Source: an uncultured Verrucomicrobia subdivision 3 bacterium
Lineage (GTDB): Bacteria > Verrucomicrobiota > Verrucomicrobiia > Limisphaerales > UBA11358
Length of the DNA: 64,000 nt
Direction of reading: 5' to 3'
Assembly (NCBI GenBank): GCA_903850425.1
Contig: CAINLR010000185.1
Span: 1 to 64,000 of the forward strand
Below, piece by piece: positions 27,435-36,699 of this stretch; positions within the stretch are counted from its first letter, which is position 1, and every line of letters begins with the position of its first letter. A program made the translations under genes and the position numbers. Under the pieces are notes generated by a model. It was not told where the DNA came from and searched no databases. It saw only the letters and a list, made by a program, of their open reading frames with translations.

Positions 27435-29287
27435 TAGCTGATTGTGGCTGCTTCCTCGTCGGTTTCGTTATCCTCTGATGCCGGGGCCGCGTTCGATGGG
27501 TCGGTTTGCATGATTGTTTTACCGGTGGCACGCTCAACCAGTTTAAGCAACGCTTTCGTGCGCAGATCGAAAAATTGATTGAATGCGTCGGCGCGCAGTG
27601 ATGAGGGATCGATATAGTGGGTAGATAGAATGCCATTCATGTCGGCATCAGATGCCTGCACTTGTTTGTGGGTCTGCAAGGCGCGGAGGTATTCAGATGG
27701 TGCTTTGCCGCCAATCATGCGGTTTGCTTTATAGGAGATTGGCGTTTTGTTGATGATGGAATCATATTGACCGCGTTCGATCCTCTGGCCGACACACCAC
27801 ACTCGCGGAAAAATGTGATGAATGTCGATGGCTACCTCTTCGTAATCGAGTTCTTGAATGCGCGCTTTCCAAAAAAAATCGCATGAACCATCACGCTGCA
27901 TGAGGACGTGGAGACCTTTGTAGGCTGCGCTCAGCCGAGAACGCAACGTCAGAAGACGATTTGGTTGAAAGGAGGAATCATAGACTGTGCGTGGTTCGGT
28001 TTGGCTGCCATTGATCCAGGCCAACAAGTCTTCGAGGTCGTTGGCAATTCGGGTTTCCACCGCGCCGCCGTATAATTCCCCGAACACTCCGCACCAAAAC
28101 CAACGGCTTAGCTTCTCATGCACTCGCGGCTCCAGCCAGCGATCGCCGAGCAAACCGAGCACGGTCGCGAGCGGGACAACCTGAGTGCGGTAGGGAAGAT
28201 CACGCCCGGAGAAGAAACATTCTTTGCGAAGAAATTTGGCCGCAAGCATGAAACCCCTTTCCACGATGTCCGCCCATTTCTGATAATCGGCAAGCTCCAA
28301 CGACAAGATGGTTACGCGCTTGGCGCTGATAGCCGAAATGGACTTGCCGATTTTGCCGGCGGCAATGTCCTGTTCCCGTCGCTCGTAAGTTTGCAGCAAG
28401 GCAATGGCCTGAAGAAAATCCGTCGGGGCAGTGCCAGAAAGAATTGGTTCCACCTTCAATCTCTGTTCACGACCCTGAACTGCGCGAAGTTTGCTGCCAT
28501 ACCAATCGTCACGCAGGTTAAAATTATCAGCGGCAAACGATGCGGTCACTAATTCAAAAACCGATAGCGGCACGCCCCCGGTGTTGACCTTCTCGAAGAC
28601 AAGACAAACAGCCTCTTTGCTTGTGGCTTTGCCCAAAGCAATCACGGGCATTTGATATGTTCGGAAGGCGTTGAGCACCTGCTTTCGGAAGGACATGTAA
28701 AGGCCGAACTTGTCGGGAGCATGTTCCTGCAAGCTCTCTTCCCAACGGTCCGAATTTAAAATTTGATTGCACGGGAATTGCATTTGCTCGCATTCAAGTT
28801 TCGGGGAGGAAAGATCTAATTCCACCTTGCGACCGAAGTCAGTTTTCACCTTGCGATCCGACTCGACGGCGAAGAAGGCATCTTCAATCTGGGCGAGATC
28901 GAGCGAACGCATGATATCGATGTAGTAATATCGGTCGATAGGACGGCCTTTCTCATCGAAGGTTTTTACCGGGATCTCTAAGGCCAAGACTTGGGTTAAC
29001 GAAGTGAGACGCTGCTGACCGTCCAGAATCAATTTCTCAGGCGCAGGCAGTGCGCCTGCAAAGCTGACGTTCTCAATGGGACGGACCTGAAACCTAACTT
29101 CCCCGCCGGTTTCCAATAACATGACCGCACCCACCGGGAAGGAGCGGGCAATACTAACAAGCAGAGAACGGACATGCGAATCATCCCACACCCAGCCACG
29201 CTGAAAATCTGGCAATTGTAGTTTGCCGGATGTTATGTCCGTAATGAGGCTGGGAAGTCCGAGTTTTGTGCTGTCGAAGGTGCTCAT
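27434..29287 (-). CDS. DUF262/HNH protein embedded in the hsd operon (RloF-like)
   Basis: 617 residues. The N-terminus has the DUF262 core: PDFQRGWVWDDSHVRSLL and LILDGQQRLTSL (87-98), whose DGQQR motif binds nucleotide in GmrSD/BrxU-type proteins. The C-terminal part carries DIHHIFP (488-494) and a following N-x-T-x-I-S-Y-K-A-N-R segment, an HNH-type nuclease as in full-length DUF262 proteins. Family members are type IV enzymes cutting modified DNA or accessory proteins; DUF262 genes linked to type I loci were named rloF. Here it sits between hsdS and hsdM with four- and one-base overlaps, so its amount is tied to the restriction system. It may guard against phages with modified DNA. Confidence 0.9.
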   Translation of the reverse strand: MSTFDSTKLGLPSLITDITSGKLQLPDFQRGWVWDDSHVRSLLVSIARSFPVGAVMLLETGGEVRFQVRPIENVSFAGALPAPEKLILDGQQRLTSLTQVLALEIPVKTFDEKGRPIDRYYYIDIMRSLDLAQIEDAFFAVESDRKVKTDFGRKVELDLSSPKLECEQMQFPCNQILNSDRWEESLQEHAPDKFGLYMSFRKQVLNAFRTYQMPVIALGKATSKEAVCLVFEKVNTGGVPLSVFELVTASFAADNFNLRDDWYGSKLRAVQGREQRLKVEPILSGTAPTDFLQAIALLQTYERREQDIAAGKIGKSISAISAKRVTILSLELADYQKWADIVERGFMLAAKFLRKECFFSGRDLPYRTQVVPLATVLGLLGDRWLEPRVHEKLSRWFWCGVFGELYGGAVETRIANDLEDLLAWINGSQTEPRTVYDSSFQPNRLLTLRSRLSAAYKGLHVLMQRDGSCDFFWKARIQELDYEEVAIDIHHIFPRVWCVGQRIERGQYDSIINKTPISYKANRMIGGKAPSEYLRALQTHKQVQASDADMNGILSTHYIDPSSLRADAFNQFFDLRTKALLKLVERATGKTIMQTDPSNAAPASEDNETDEEAATIS

Positions 29288-30861
29288 ACTTTGGCTGTGC
29301 TAACTTTCTTAGGCTTGGATTTTGACTTGGTTTCTGCTTTGGCCTCGGCAAGTTTCGTCTCGCGCTCGACGCGGATGCGGGCCAGCAATTCCGAAGCGGG
29401 TTCATCGGCAGGGTCTTGGGGGACGAGGTGGCCCGCGAATGCTTTTTTTAAGATGGATTGGCGTAGGGCTTCGGCTTTCTGAAGATTGGTGGCGATGTCG
29501 GATTCTAGTTGATCGATTACTGAAAATTGTTCTTCAACGATTTCAACTATGACTGTTTGCTCAGCAAGTGGTGGCAGCAAGACCGGTGTCATTCTAAGTT
29601 GGTCGAAACTCAAATGCGGGCGTCCTGCCCCGTAAAGGTAACGCCGAAAATGGAGCTGACCACCCCCTAGCGAATTGAAATATTTATCCAAAAAACGGCC
29701 TGTTGCGGATTCGACTGGGCGCATCAAGGCTACACTTTGACAGACGTAATGCTCCTTAAGATCTTCTGGAACTCGACAGACATCGCCGGTATTAGCGCCA
29801 ACTATAGTTACCAACAAATCATCACATGCAACTAAGCTACGCTCACAACTGGAATCAGTGGTAGGAGGATTCACAGATTGTCTAAACCTCATATCGAAAC
29901 TACCCGGTCTTACATTCTGGGCCATTATGAAAACCCCTGAACCGCTTCCGTAATACTGTTGCCAGTCACGGGAACCGCTAGTGATTCGGCTTGTTAGCGA
30001 ATCCATGCTGGCAATAGCCCACCCTTCCGGCAGTGGGGACAGTTTTACATTTTCGTGTGCGACTGGTTCAATGTATTTTTCTTTCCAGTCCTTTGGTGGT
30101 TCTTTGCCGGATTCTTTGAATTTAAGAAGTTGGGCTTCTTCCCAAATCTTACGCCGTTTAGACTGAATATCGGCGTAAAGTTGTTTGCCTGATTTGAGTT
30201 TCTTGTTATTCGCCGCACGCCACCTATCGGTCAATTTGCCTTCTATTGCGTGCTTAAGTAGTGCCTGCCGAAAAACCTTCAATTGCGCCTGGGCCAACTT
30301 CAAATTCTCAATACCTTTGTCCAAATCGGAAAATAATTCCTCAATCTTCGCCACGATGCGCCGCTGCTCGGCGAGCGGAGGAAGCGCCAACTGATGTTCC
30401 AATATGTGCTCGCGCTTCAGATTGTTAATATTGCTGCCCTTTGCGGTCTCGCTAATTTTGCGCCGGAACGCATTGCCCTGAAATAAGAATGCTAGAAACT
30501 TGGAGAATATTGGCTGATCAATTCGTAGGATTGCGCAAAATGCACCGCAGCTTCCGTCCCAATTCGTCTGAGCTTGTGCAGATTTTCCGACAAGGTGTAA
30601 ACTGCCACTCGACATGGCGAATATGATGTCGCCTTGCTTGATGCTCTGAACTTTTTCGACGATTGATCGTGGCACATAAACCAAGCCATCGAAATTCAAT
30701 CCTCCGTTAATGTTGTTTGCCCTCAGGATTGGCATTAGATCTGGCGCTGGAGATTTTGATGATTGTTCTTTTTTGTAGGTAATTCCGCGAATTAGCTCAC
30801 TAATATCAGCGACGCTACAAAACGCCCAACCGCTAGGCATATGTGTTTCTGGTGTTATCAT
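29284..30861 (-). CDS. hsdS: Type I restriction-modification system, specificity subunit
   Basis: 525 residues with the two-fold layout of HsdS. Target domain 1 (about 1-160) is followed by a conserved helix LPPLAEQRRIVAKIEELFSD; target domain 2 (about 280-440) is followed by LPPLAEQTVIVEIVEEQFSV. Each helix acts as spacer and as dimer contact with HsdM. The two target domains differ, so the recognised site is bipartite and asymmetric; its bases cannot be predicted from sequence alone. It overlaps hsdR upstream and DUF262 downstream by ATGA in each case. Confidence 0.95.
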   Translation of the reverse strand: MITPETHMPSGWAFCSVADISELIRGITYKKEQSSKSPAPDLMPILRANNINGGLNFDGLVYVPRSIVEKVQSIKQGDIIFAMSSGSLHLVGKSAQAQTNWDGSCGAFCAILRIDQPIFSKFLAFLFQGNAFRRKISETAKGSNINNLKREHILEHQLALPPLAEQRRIVAKIEELFSDLDKGIENLKLAQAQLKVFRQALLKHAIEGKLTDRWRAANNKKLKSGKQLYADIQSKRRKIWEEAQLLKFKESGKEPPKDWKEKYIEPVAHENVKLSPLPEGWAIASMDSLTSRITSGSRDWQQYYGSGSGVFIMAQNVRPGSFDMRFRQSVNPPTTDSSCERSLVACDDLLVTIVGANTGDVCRVPEDLKEHYVCQSVALMRPVESATGRFLDKYFNSLGGGQLHFRRYLYGAGRPHLSFDQLRMTPVLLPPLAEQTVIVEIVEEQFSVIDQLESDIATNLQKAEALRQSILKKAFAGHLVPQDPADEPASELLARIRVERETKLAEAKAETKSKSKPKKVSTAKV

Positions 30862-33644
30862 GCCGCTAGCGCAAGGTTAAGTTCGGCGAGGATGGTATCC
30901 ATTTGGCCGCCGAACAGTTGAAACATTTTGCCAAGGCCGCCCGCCCGGTCGAAGGGGGCCATGTCGAGGTCGTCGCGTTCAATGTGGAAGGAGGTGCTAA
31001 TGTGGTCGCGGATCATTTGAAGCCAAGTCGTCTGTTCGTCGGTAAACTTCGGATTAGGTCCGGAGTGGTGGGCCATGATCCACGTTTGGAAATTTTTCCG
31101 CACGGTGTCATCGAAGGCCGTGAGCCGGATATCAACCCCGCTGGCCCGCCGAATGAGGGCAATCAAGGCGGTCAATTCATTGATGGGCTGCTTGCCCTGA
31201 TAATTCTCAAGGTGCCGGTAGGCCTGCCAAATCCGCAACGGAGCAAAGCGCGGGGCATCCGCCCGGAGCTTGGTCATGACGGCCTCCAGCATGGCAAACG
31301 TCACTTCGCGGCGGCGGAAGGGTTGGTCAAAGAAAATGGTGAGGGCGACGAGTTTGTCTTTATGTGCCTGCAACCACTCGGAAAAATCTTTGGCCAGCGC
31401 TTCGGCATTGGTCTGAGCATCCTTATCCCACTCGGCCCTGATCACTTTATCGAGGTGCTGATGGTTGATGGTCTGCTCTTTTTCCCGGCGGATGGTGTCA
31501 ATCAATTCAATCAACGGCCCATTCAAGAGGCGTGCCGCCTCGGTCACTAATTGGGACTGGGCTTGCTCCTCGTCGGCGGCGGTGACGGGCTGGTCCTTGG
31601 GCTGGGCGGTGATTTCACGGGCCTTGGCCGCGATGGCATCGGCATCAATGGCAGCGAACAACTGGCTGACGATGGTGGTGAGGGCCACGCCGCCGGATAC
31701 TTCCGCGAGGCGGACATGGTCGGCCGGTTCCAACTGCTTGTTCAATCGCGCCAATCGGCCGGCGAGCGAGCTGACGGTGTCCGTATCATGCGCGCCCATC
31801 ATCACGCCCATGGCGAGATCTTTCAACGGCACGGTGGGCTTGGTGATGAGGGGTGAGCTGGCGGTCTTGAGCGATTTGGTGACACCGATGGCATCCACGA
31901 TGACATAGTGTGTCTTGGCGGAGATAGCTGAGGGGGTAACTTTCCGCAAATCATCGTGGCCGAGTGTGCGGGTGCCGCGACCCTTCATTTGCTCAAAATA
32001 GTTGCGGCTTTTCACATCGCGCATGAACAATAGACATTCGAGCGGCTTGACGTCGGTGCCGGTGGCGATCATGTCCACGGTGACAGCGATGCGGGGATGG
32101 AATGCATTGCGAAAATCAGCGAGGACGGACTTGGGATCTTCGTCGGCCTTGTAGGTGATTTTTTTGCAGAAGGCATTCCCCTCGGCGAATTCCTCCCGGA
32201 TGATGTTGATGATATCGTCGGCGTGGCTGTCGGTCTTGGCGAAGACGAGGGTCTTGGGCACCTCGGTGCGGCCGGGGAAAATCTCCGGCAATTTGGCGCG
32301 AAAGGTTTTGATGATGGTGCGAATCTGGTCGGGCACGACAATGGTGTCATCCAACTGCTTGGCGGAATAGGACACGTCTTCATCGGCCTGCTCCCAGCGG
32401 CGCTGGCGGGTAAGCTTTTCGCGCTTTTCAATTGATTGCTTGGCAACGACCCGGCTGCCTTGGGCAGTGACTTCGGTTTCGATGGTGTAAACCTCATTGC
32501 CCACATTGACTCCATCGGCGACGGCTTTTTCGTGGCTGTAATCGCTGACGACGTTGTTTTTGAAAAAGCCGTAGGTGCGATTGTCCGGCGTGGCGGTAAG
32601 GCCGATGAGGAAGGCGTCAAAATAATCGAGCACCTGCTGCCAGACGTTGTAGATGGAGCGGTGACATTCATCAATGATGATGAAGTCGAAAAATTCGAGC
32701 GGCACCTTTTCGTTGTAAACGACGGGCATGGGTTTCTTCGGTTTGGTGAGCTGCTCGGCGGGGTTGATGTCTTCCAGCGCTTCGTCGAGCGGTTCGCCTT
32801 TCAGGATGGAATACAACCGTTGGATGGTGCAGATGCACACCTGGCTGTCCGTCGGGACGTTGGAGGTTTTGAGCCGCTGAACGCTGTAAAGCTCCGTGAA
32901 CTTGCGATTATCATCACTCGGCGTGAAGGCCATGAACTCCTGCTCGGCCTGTTCGCCGAGTTGCCGGGTGTCCACCAGAAAGAGGATGCGTTTGGCCCGG
33001 GCGAATTTGAGCAGCCGATAGGCTTCGGTGATGGCGGCGTAGGTCTTGCCGGAACCGGTGGCCATCTGGGCCAGCGCGCGGGGCCGATTGTCCTGAAGGG
33101 AAACTTCCAGGTTGACGACGAAATTTTCCTGGCAGTCGCGCAGGCGGAGTGCCTCGGCGGGCAAATGTTTCGGATTGAGCACCGGCAGGGCGGCTAAACG
33201 CCTGCGCAGCGACGTGCCGGCTTCGAGCCAGGCGCGCATCGTCTCGGGACGGTGGAAACTGAAGACCTCGCGGGAGCGGGGCTTGGGGTCGCGAGCGTCG
33301 GTAAAGCGGGTGATTTTGCCGGTGCTCTCGTAGAGGAACGGGAGCGGCTGGTGGTTCTTGATCCACTTGAGCTTGGCGTTGGCGTAGCGGGCGGTTTGCT
33401 CCTCGACGGTGGTGATGATGTGGCCGGCGTCCTCTTTTTTGGCCTCGATCACGCCACAAGCGATCTTATCCACGAAGAGTGCAAAGTCGGCGGGGCCGGT
33501 GTCGGTGGGATACTCGCGAATGGCGATGCCGGGGCCGGCGTTGAGATTGATGGCATTCTTGTCCTGCACGATCCATCCACTCGCCGCCAACATCTGGTCA
33601 ATGCGGTCGCGAGCGGCTTGTTCAGGATTTTGATTGGGGGGCAT
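30858..33644 (-). CDS. hsdR: Type I restriction-modification system, restriction subunit (EcoEI-like)
   Basis: 928 residues. An N-terminal PD-(D/E)XK nuclease is visible (Asp53 in PADFALF, Glu67 and Lys69 in VIEAKK), then a superfamily 2 translocase with Walker A ATGSGKT (195-201), DECHRS (325-330) and a later MKGRGTRTL motif VI. The C-terminal 150 residues match the EcoEI_R_C domain (LTALIALIRRASGVDIRL to GQMDTILAELN). With HsdM and HsdS it pulls in unmodified DNA and cuts at a distance. It is the first gene of the operon; the 178 bases upstream to 33823 hold its promoter region, though no clear hexamers are seen. All catalytic residues seem intact. Confidence 0.95.
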   Translation of the reverse strand: MPPNQNPEQAARDRIDQMLAASGWIVQDKNAINLNAGPGIAIREYPTDTGPADFALFVDKIACGVIEAKKEDAGHIITTVEEQTARYANAKLKWIKNHQPLPFLYESTGKITRFTDARDPKPRSREVFSFHRPETMRAWLEAGTSLRRRLAALPVLNPKHLPAEALRLRDCQENFVVNLEVSLQDNRPRALAQMATGSGKTYAAITEAYRLLKFARAKRILFLVDTRQLGEQAEQEFMAFTPSDDNRKFTELYSVQRLKTSNVPTDSQVCICTIQRLYSILKGEPLDEALEDINPAEQLTKPKKPMPVVYNEKVPLEFFDFIIIDECHRSIYNVWQQVLDYFDAFLIGLTATPDNRTYGFFKNNVVSDYSHEKAVADGVNVGNEVYTIETEVTAQGSRVVAKQSIEKREKLTRQRRWEQADEDVSYSAKQLDDTIVVPDQIRTIIKTFRAKLPEIFPGRTEVPKTLVFAKTDSHADDIINIIREEFAEGNAFCKKITYKADEDPKSVLADFRNAFHPRIAVTVDMIATGTDVKPLECLLFMRDVKSRNYFEQMKGRGTRTLGHDDLRKVTPSAISAKTHYVIVDAIGVTKSLKTASSPLITKPTVPLKDLAMGVMMGAHDTDTVSSLAGRLARLNKQLEPADHVRLAEVSGGVALTTIVSQLFAAIDADAIAAKAREITAQPKDQPVTAADEEQAQSQLVTEAARLLNGPLIELIDTIRREKEQTINHQHLDKVIRAEWDKDAQTNAEALAKDFSEWLQAHKDKLVALTIFFDQPFRRREVTFAMLEAVMTKLRADAPRFAPLRIWQAYRHLENYQGKQPINELTALIALIRRASGVDIRLTAFDDTVRKNFQTWIMAHHSGPNPKFTDEQTTWLQMIRDHISTSFHIERDDLDMAPFDRAGGLGKMFQLFGGQMDTILAELNLALAA

Positions 33645-33822
33645 GTTACACGACGTGTTGGCAGCGAAGCCGCAAGCCCAGTCCGATGTTGGTAATAATC
33701 AGAGTCATATCCCGGCAGGAAGTCTTATGTTATTGGGTCGCGGACGCAAGCGGGAAGATTTCAGATTGCAACAGGGATGCTGGAGGGACAGGCCAGTTTT
33801 GCAGACACGGCACATTTTGGCT

Positions 33823-35478
33823 TCACGGTCGCCACCGTTCTGCGCCGCGTTGGATCGCTGTGACCTCCACCGCTTCCGACAGCCGCTGAAATGCCGCGTC
33901 CTGCCAGTTCCCCGCCATTTGCTTCTGGCCAGTGAAATTCAGGAGTTCGTATTCAAACCGGCGTTCATGGCGTTGCCGCACGACTTCCCAGCAGCCCACA
34001 ATCGCGTTTTTGCGCTGAAATAAGAAGCCGCGTTCCGGCAGTTTGTCGCTTTTGCGTCCGTTCACCTGCGCATCACACGGCAGGAGGTTCCACAAATCGT
34101 TGCAATGCCAAAGGCTGAATGGGATGACATGGTCCACTGCGTAGCCTGCCCGCAGTGGTTCGTCCGTCCAGACGCATCGTTTTTCCGCCATGCTGTCGAA
34201 AACGTCCTTGGCCGCGCTGACATTGCGCTCCTCGGTGGGATTGAGCACCAATCGGTTTAGAGCGTTGGCCACTGTCACGTTTCCCTTGGAGATGCGGTGT
34301 GTTTCTTCCGCCCAGCGCAAAACCACCGCCGGCCTGATCCAATGGCCAAGCTGGCAAAATTCTGCCCAAGCGCCCGCATCCATCACCACGCGGCCTTTAT
34401 CGTAACGGAACATGTTGCCCGAAGTGTAAACCACCGGTCCGTCCCGGATCGTGGCGCCAATGCTCCGTAACGTTTCCTGGTATTGCTGGCGCACGGGTTC
34501 AGGCAATTCCCCGCTCGCGAGGTCCATCAGGAACTGTGAAAGTCCGCCGCGGCTGCGATATGCCTCGATGATTTGCATCTGCCGTTTGCGGAATGCTACC
34601 GGTTTGGCGCACCCCGGCTGCTCGCCGTTTTTCTGCGGGATGAATTCAGTGGCCTCGAAAATGGGCCAGTAATAGCGAAACCATTTCTCGGAGATGAGGC
34701 GAAGCGGCAGCGCGACCTCCCGGCTTGGCAGCCATTCGGCTTGGCGGCTTTGCATGGTGCCGAGTTCGCTGAGCGCCCGGAACAGCGCAAGTTTGTAGGT
34801 GGCGTCCTTGACATCGCGGTTCATCACGCGCTCAATCCGACTCAACGGCTGGCCGCGGGCCTTGTCCAGCTCGAATAAAAAATTGTGCCACTCCATTCCC
34901 TCGCGCCCCAGGAGGTCAGCGTTATTCCATCGCTTCAACAACTGAAATCCCAATTGCTCGAAGAGGAGCACCAGATATTCCGCGGGCAGCGGTTTGAACA
35001 GCCTGCCCGTCGCGTCGCGATGCTGCGCGTCGAGACCCGGCCGCGCCGCCGGCACGGAGATCCAGAGTTTGCCTTTCTCCCGGAGCACGTGCCTGAGGCT
35101 GACGGCCGTGTTGAACAATTCCGCTTCGGGCACGTGCATGAGCACCGCCGAGCAGACGACGCCGTCAAATGCGGCGCCCAAGTTGGCCTCCTCCGGCAGC
35201 GGCAATCCGTAATCAAAGACTTTTCCCGCGAGCTCTGGGTAGGCTTTGAATGATTCTTGGCGCATCGCCGCGACGGGTTCCGTGCCGGAGGCGTTGAAGC
35301 CCATTTCGAGCATCGCAGCCAAGTCGCGGCCTGAACCGGTTCCGACGTCAAGGATCCTGCTGCCGGGCGGGAACGCCTCTTGAAGCTGCTGCCGCCAAGC
35401 GGTTTGGTCAACGGCGCGATAGCGCGTCGCCGTCTCTACTGCGTGGCGGTCATAAAAATTTAGCGTTGGCTGGTCCAT
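33823..35478 (-). CDS. Class I methyltransferase fused to HNH endonuclease
   Basis: 551 residues from ATG 35478 (MDQPTLNFYD); further upstream the frame is open but lacks domain character. Residues 10-200 form a Rossmann SAM-methyltransferase: RILDVGTGSGRDLAAMLEMG (41-60), a Methyltransf_11/23-like DGVVCSAVLMHVP and VLREKGKLWISVP. No DNA-methyltransferase catalytic motif (NPPY, PC) is seen. Residues 440-485 form an HNH nuclease: DH-V-I-P-F (449-453), then NDLWNLLPCDAQVN and RKSDKLP. The middle 200 residues are unrecognised. It lies 178 bases upstream of the hsd operon on the same strand, so a defence or DNA-modification role is likely but unproven. Confidence 0.8.
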   Translation of the reverse strand: MDQPTLNFYDRHAVETATRYRAVDQTAWRQQLQEAFPPGSRILDVGTGSGRDLAAMLEMGFNASGTEPVAAMRQESFKAYPELAGKVFDYGLPLPEEANLGAAFDGVVCSAVLMHVPEAELFNTAVSLRHVLREKGKLWISVPAARPGLDAQHRDATGRLFKPLPAEYLVLLFEQLGFQLLKRWNNADLLGREGMEWHNFLFELDKARGQPLSRIERVMNRDVKDATYKLALFRALSELGTMQSRQAEWLPSREVALPLRLISEKWFRYYWPIFEATEFIPQKNGEQPGCAKPVAFRKRQMQIIEAYRSRGGLSQFLMDLASGELPEPVRQQYQETLRSIGATIRDGPVVYTSGNMFRYDKGRVVMDAGAWAEFCQLGHWIRPAVVLRWAEETHRISKGNVTVANALNRLVLNPTEERNVSAAKDVFDSMAEKRCVWTDEPLRAGYAVDHVIPFSLWHCNDLWNLLPCDAQVNGRKSDKLPERGFLFQRKNAIVGCWEVVRQRHERRFEYELLNFTGQKQMAGNWQDAAFQRLSEAVEVTAIQRGAERWRP

Positions 35479-35849
35479 GGGTCGCCGGGATTCGTGAGCC
35501 CGATCATAGCCGCTCCCGCTCCATTCGTCCGCCAATTTTTCGCCCGCTGCGGTGGCTCTCACCACTGTGCCGCTCAAATTCTGGCTCCGGAATGCCCTCC
35601 GGTCCGACGTGCCGTGTCGTCCCCGGCGGGGCGGTGCCTCAATGCTCTTCATGAGCAAGCGATGTGCGCGGCTGCTGGAAACTTAGCCGACGTTGCAACA
35701 CGATCCGAACCGGCCAGAGGACGTTTTGAAAATTGACGCGGACGAAGATGGCATCGTCGGCGATGACGCGGCGGATGCACTGTGCGGATGCGCTGCGGTA
35801 TCTGGTCGCGACAAAAACTCGAATCGTTGTCACCAGGAAGTTGCGGGCC
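35479..35849. other. Intergenic region, no supported gene
   Basis: Short open frames exist on both strands (for example 35639-35881, minus) but show arginine-rich translations typical of non-coding GC-rich DNA. No promoter or terminator stands out. Confidence 0.4.
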
Positions 35850-36464
35850 CTATGATTTTGTAATCTCGAGGAATTTCGCAAATTCCTCCTCTGCCTGCAC
35901 CAGTTTCGACCAGAGTCGGTTGGCTATATCCTCCGCCTCCGGATCATCACCGGGATAGGCTGTATAAAACCTTCCTTCTTCACATGCGTAATAGCACGAC
36001 TCCATGTTGTCTCTAACCCGTTCCGGTAATATGCCAGAATAAGCAATCAAATATTCTCTTAACTCATTTCCATGAGTTTTGAAGTTAAGTGCAATATCTC
36101 CTAATACCTCGTCCCACTCCTGATCTACGTGCTTTTTCTCTGGTCTAATTACATAAAGGAAGCGTCTTAATTTGTTGTAGGCGTCTAATTGCTCTTCAAA
36201 AATTATTTTCTTTCGGAGGAGATTATCTTTGAACTTTTCAATGTCTTTGGCGTTTTCGGTCTTAATTGACTCAACAGTGCGTGTTAGTGCATCGAGGTCT
36301 TCCTTGGTGGCTAAGTTTTCACCACTCTTTTTCAAGTATGCGCCAAAATACGCAGCCACTCCCGCAATAACAACAAAGGCTGCCAACTGCCACCAGCTTA
36401 GGATCGTCTTGTCGTGGAAAAATGCATTTAAAGCTAAACGTAGATCTTCGACTGTAGGATTCAT
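35850..36464 (-). CDS. Membrane-anchored coiled-coil protein
   Basis: 204 residues. One membrane segment lies at about 24-46 (WWQLAAFVVIAGVAAYFGAY), followed by a charged coiled coil (ENLATKEDLDALTRTVESIK, then KDIEKFKDNLLRKKIIFEEQ) and a helical C-terminal domain with KLRRFLYVIRP and ESCYYACEEGRFYTAYPGDD. AT content is higher than its neighbours, which suggests separate transfer. One-pass coiled-coil proteins of this layout are common in defence islands, but I cannot name a family. Its position upstream of the methyltransferase-HNH gene on the same strand leaves a 371-base gap, so common transcription is uncertain. Confidence 0.75.
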   Translation of the reverse strand: MNPTVEDLRLALNAFFHDKTILSWWQLAAFVVIAGVAAYFGAYLKKSGENLATKEDLDALTRTVESIKTENAKDIEKFKDNLLRKKIIFEEQLDAYNKLRRFLYVIRPEKKHVDQEWDEVLGDIALNFKTHGNELREYLIAYSGILPERVRDNMESCYYACEEGRFYTAYPGDDPEAEDIANRLWSKLVQAEEEFAKFLEITKS

Positions 36465-36560
36465 GATTCAATTAGAGCCAGAAAAACAAACGATAACCAG
36501 AAAAATCAAACCGCGCTTTTGTGCAAAACGTGTCCAGATGGCTTGCCCTTTGGCGCGGTC

Positions 36561-36690
36561 TGGTGCGCGTAGCACCAGGAAATTTTTGGTTGCGCGAAAC
36601 GTCCACCGAAGGGCGTTTCGCAAAAAATTTTCGGCGCCTGAACGACACCTCCCCCTGCCCTCTCCCCGAACGAGGCGGAGAGGGAGGGGC
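36561..36690. repeat. Three consecutive hairpins
   Basis: Hairpin 1: TGGTGC-GCGTA-GCACCA (36561-36577). Hairpin 2: TGCGCGAAACG paired with GCGTTTCGCA (36591-36622). Hairpin 3: CCCTCTCC paired with GGAGAGGG inside longer C- and G-rich arms (36651-36690). They lie just after the DUF6573 gene end on the minus strand and may terminate its transcription; no clean T-tract follows. Confidence 0.55.
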
Positions 36691-36699
36691 AAGCGGCGG

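Noticed and set aside
32436-33197. Plus-strand frame opposite hsdR
   Set aside because: Shadow of a complete hsdR gene with all motifs.
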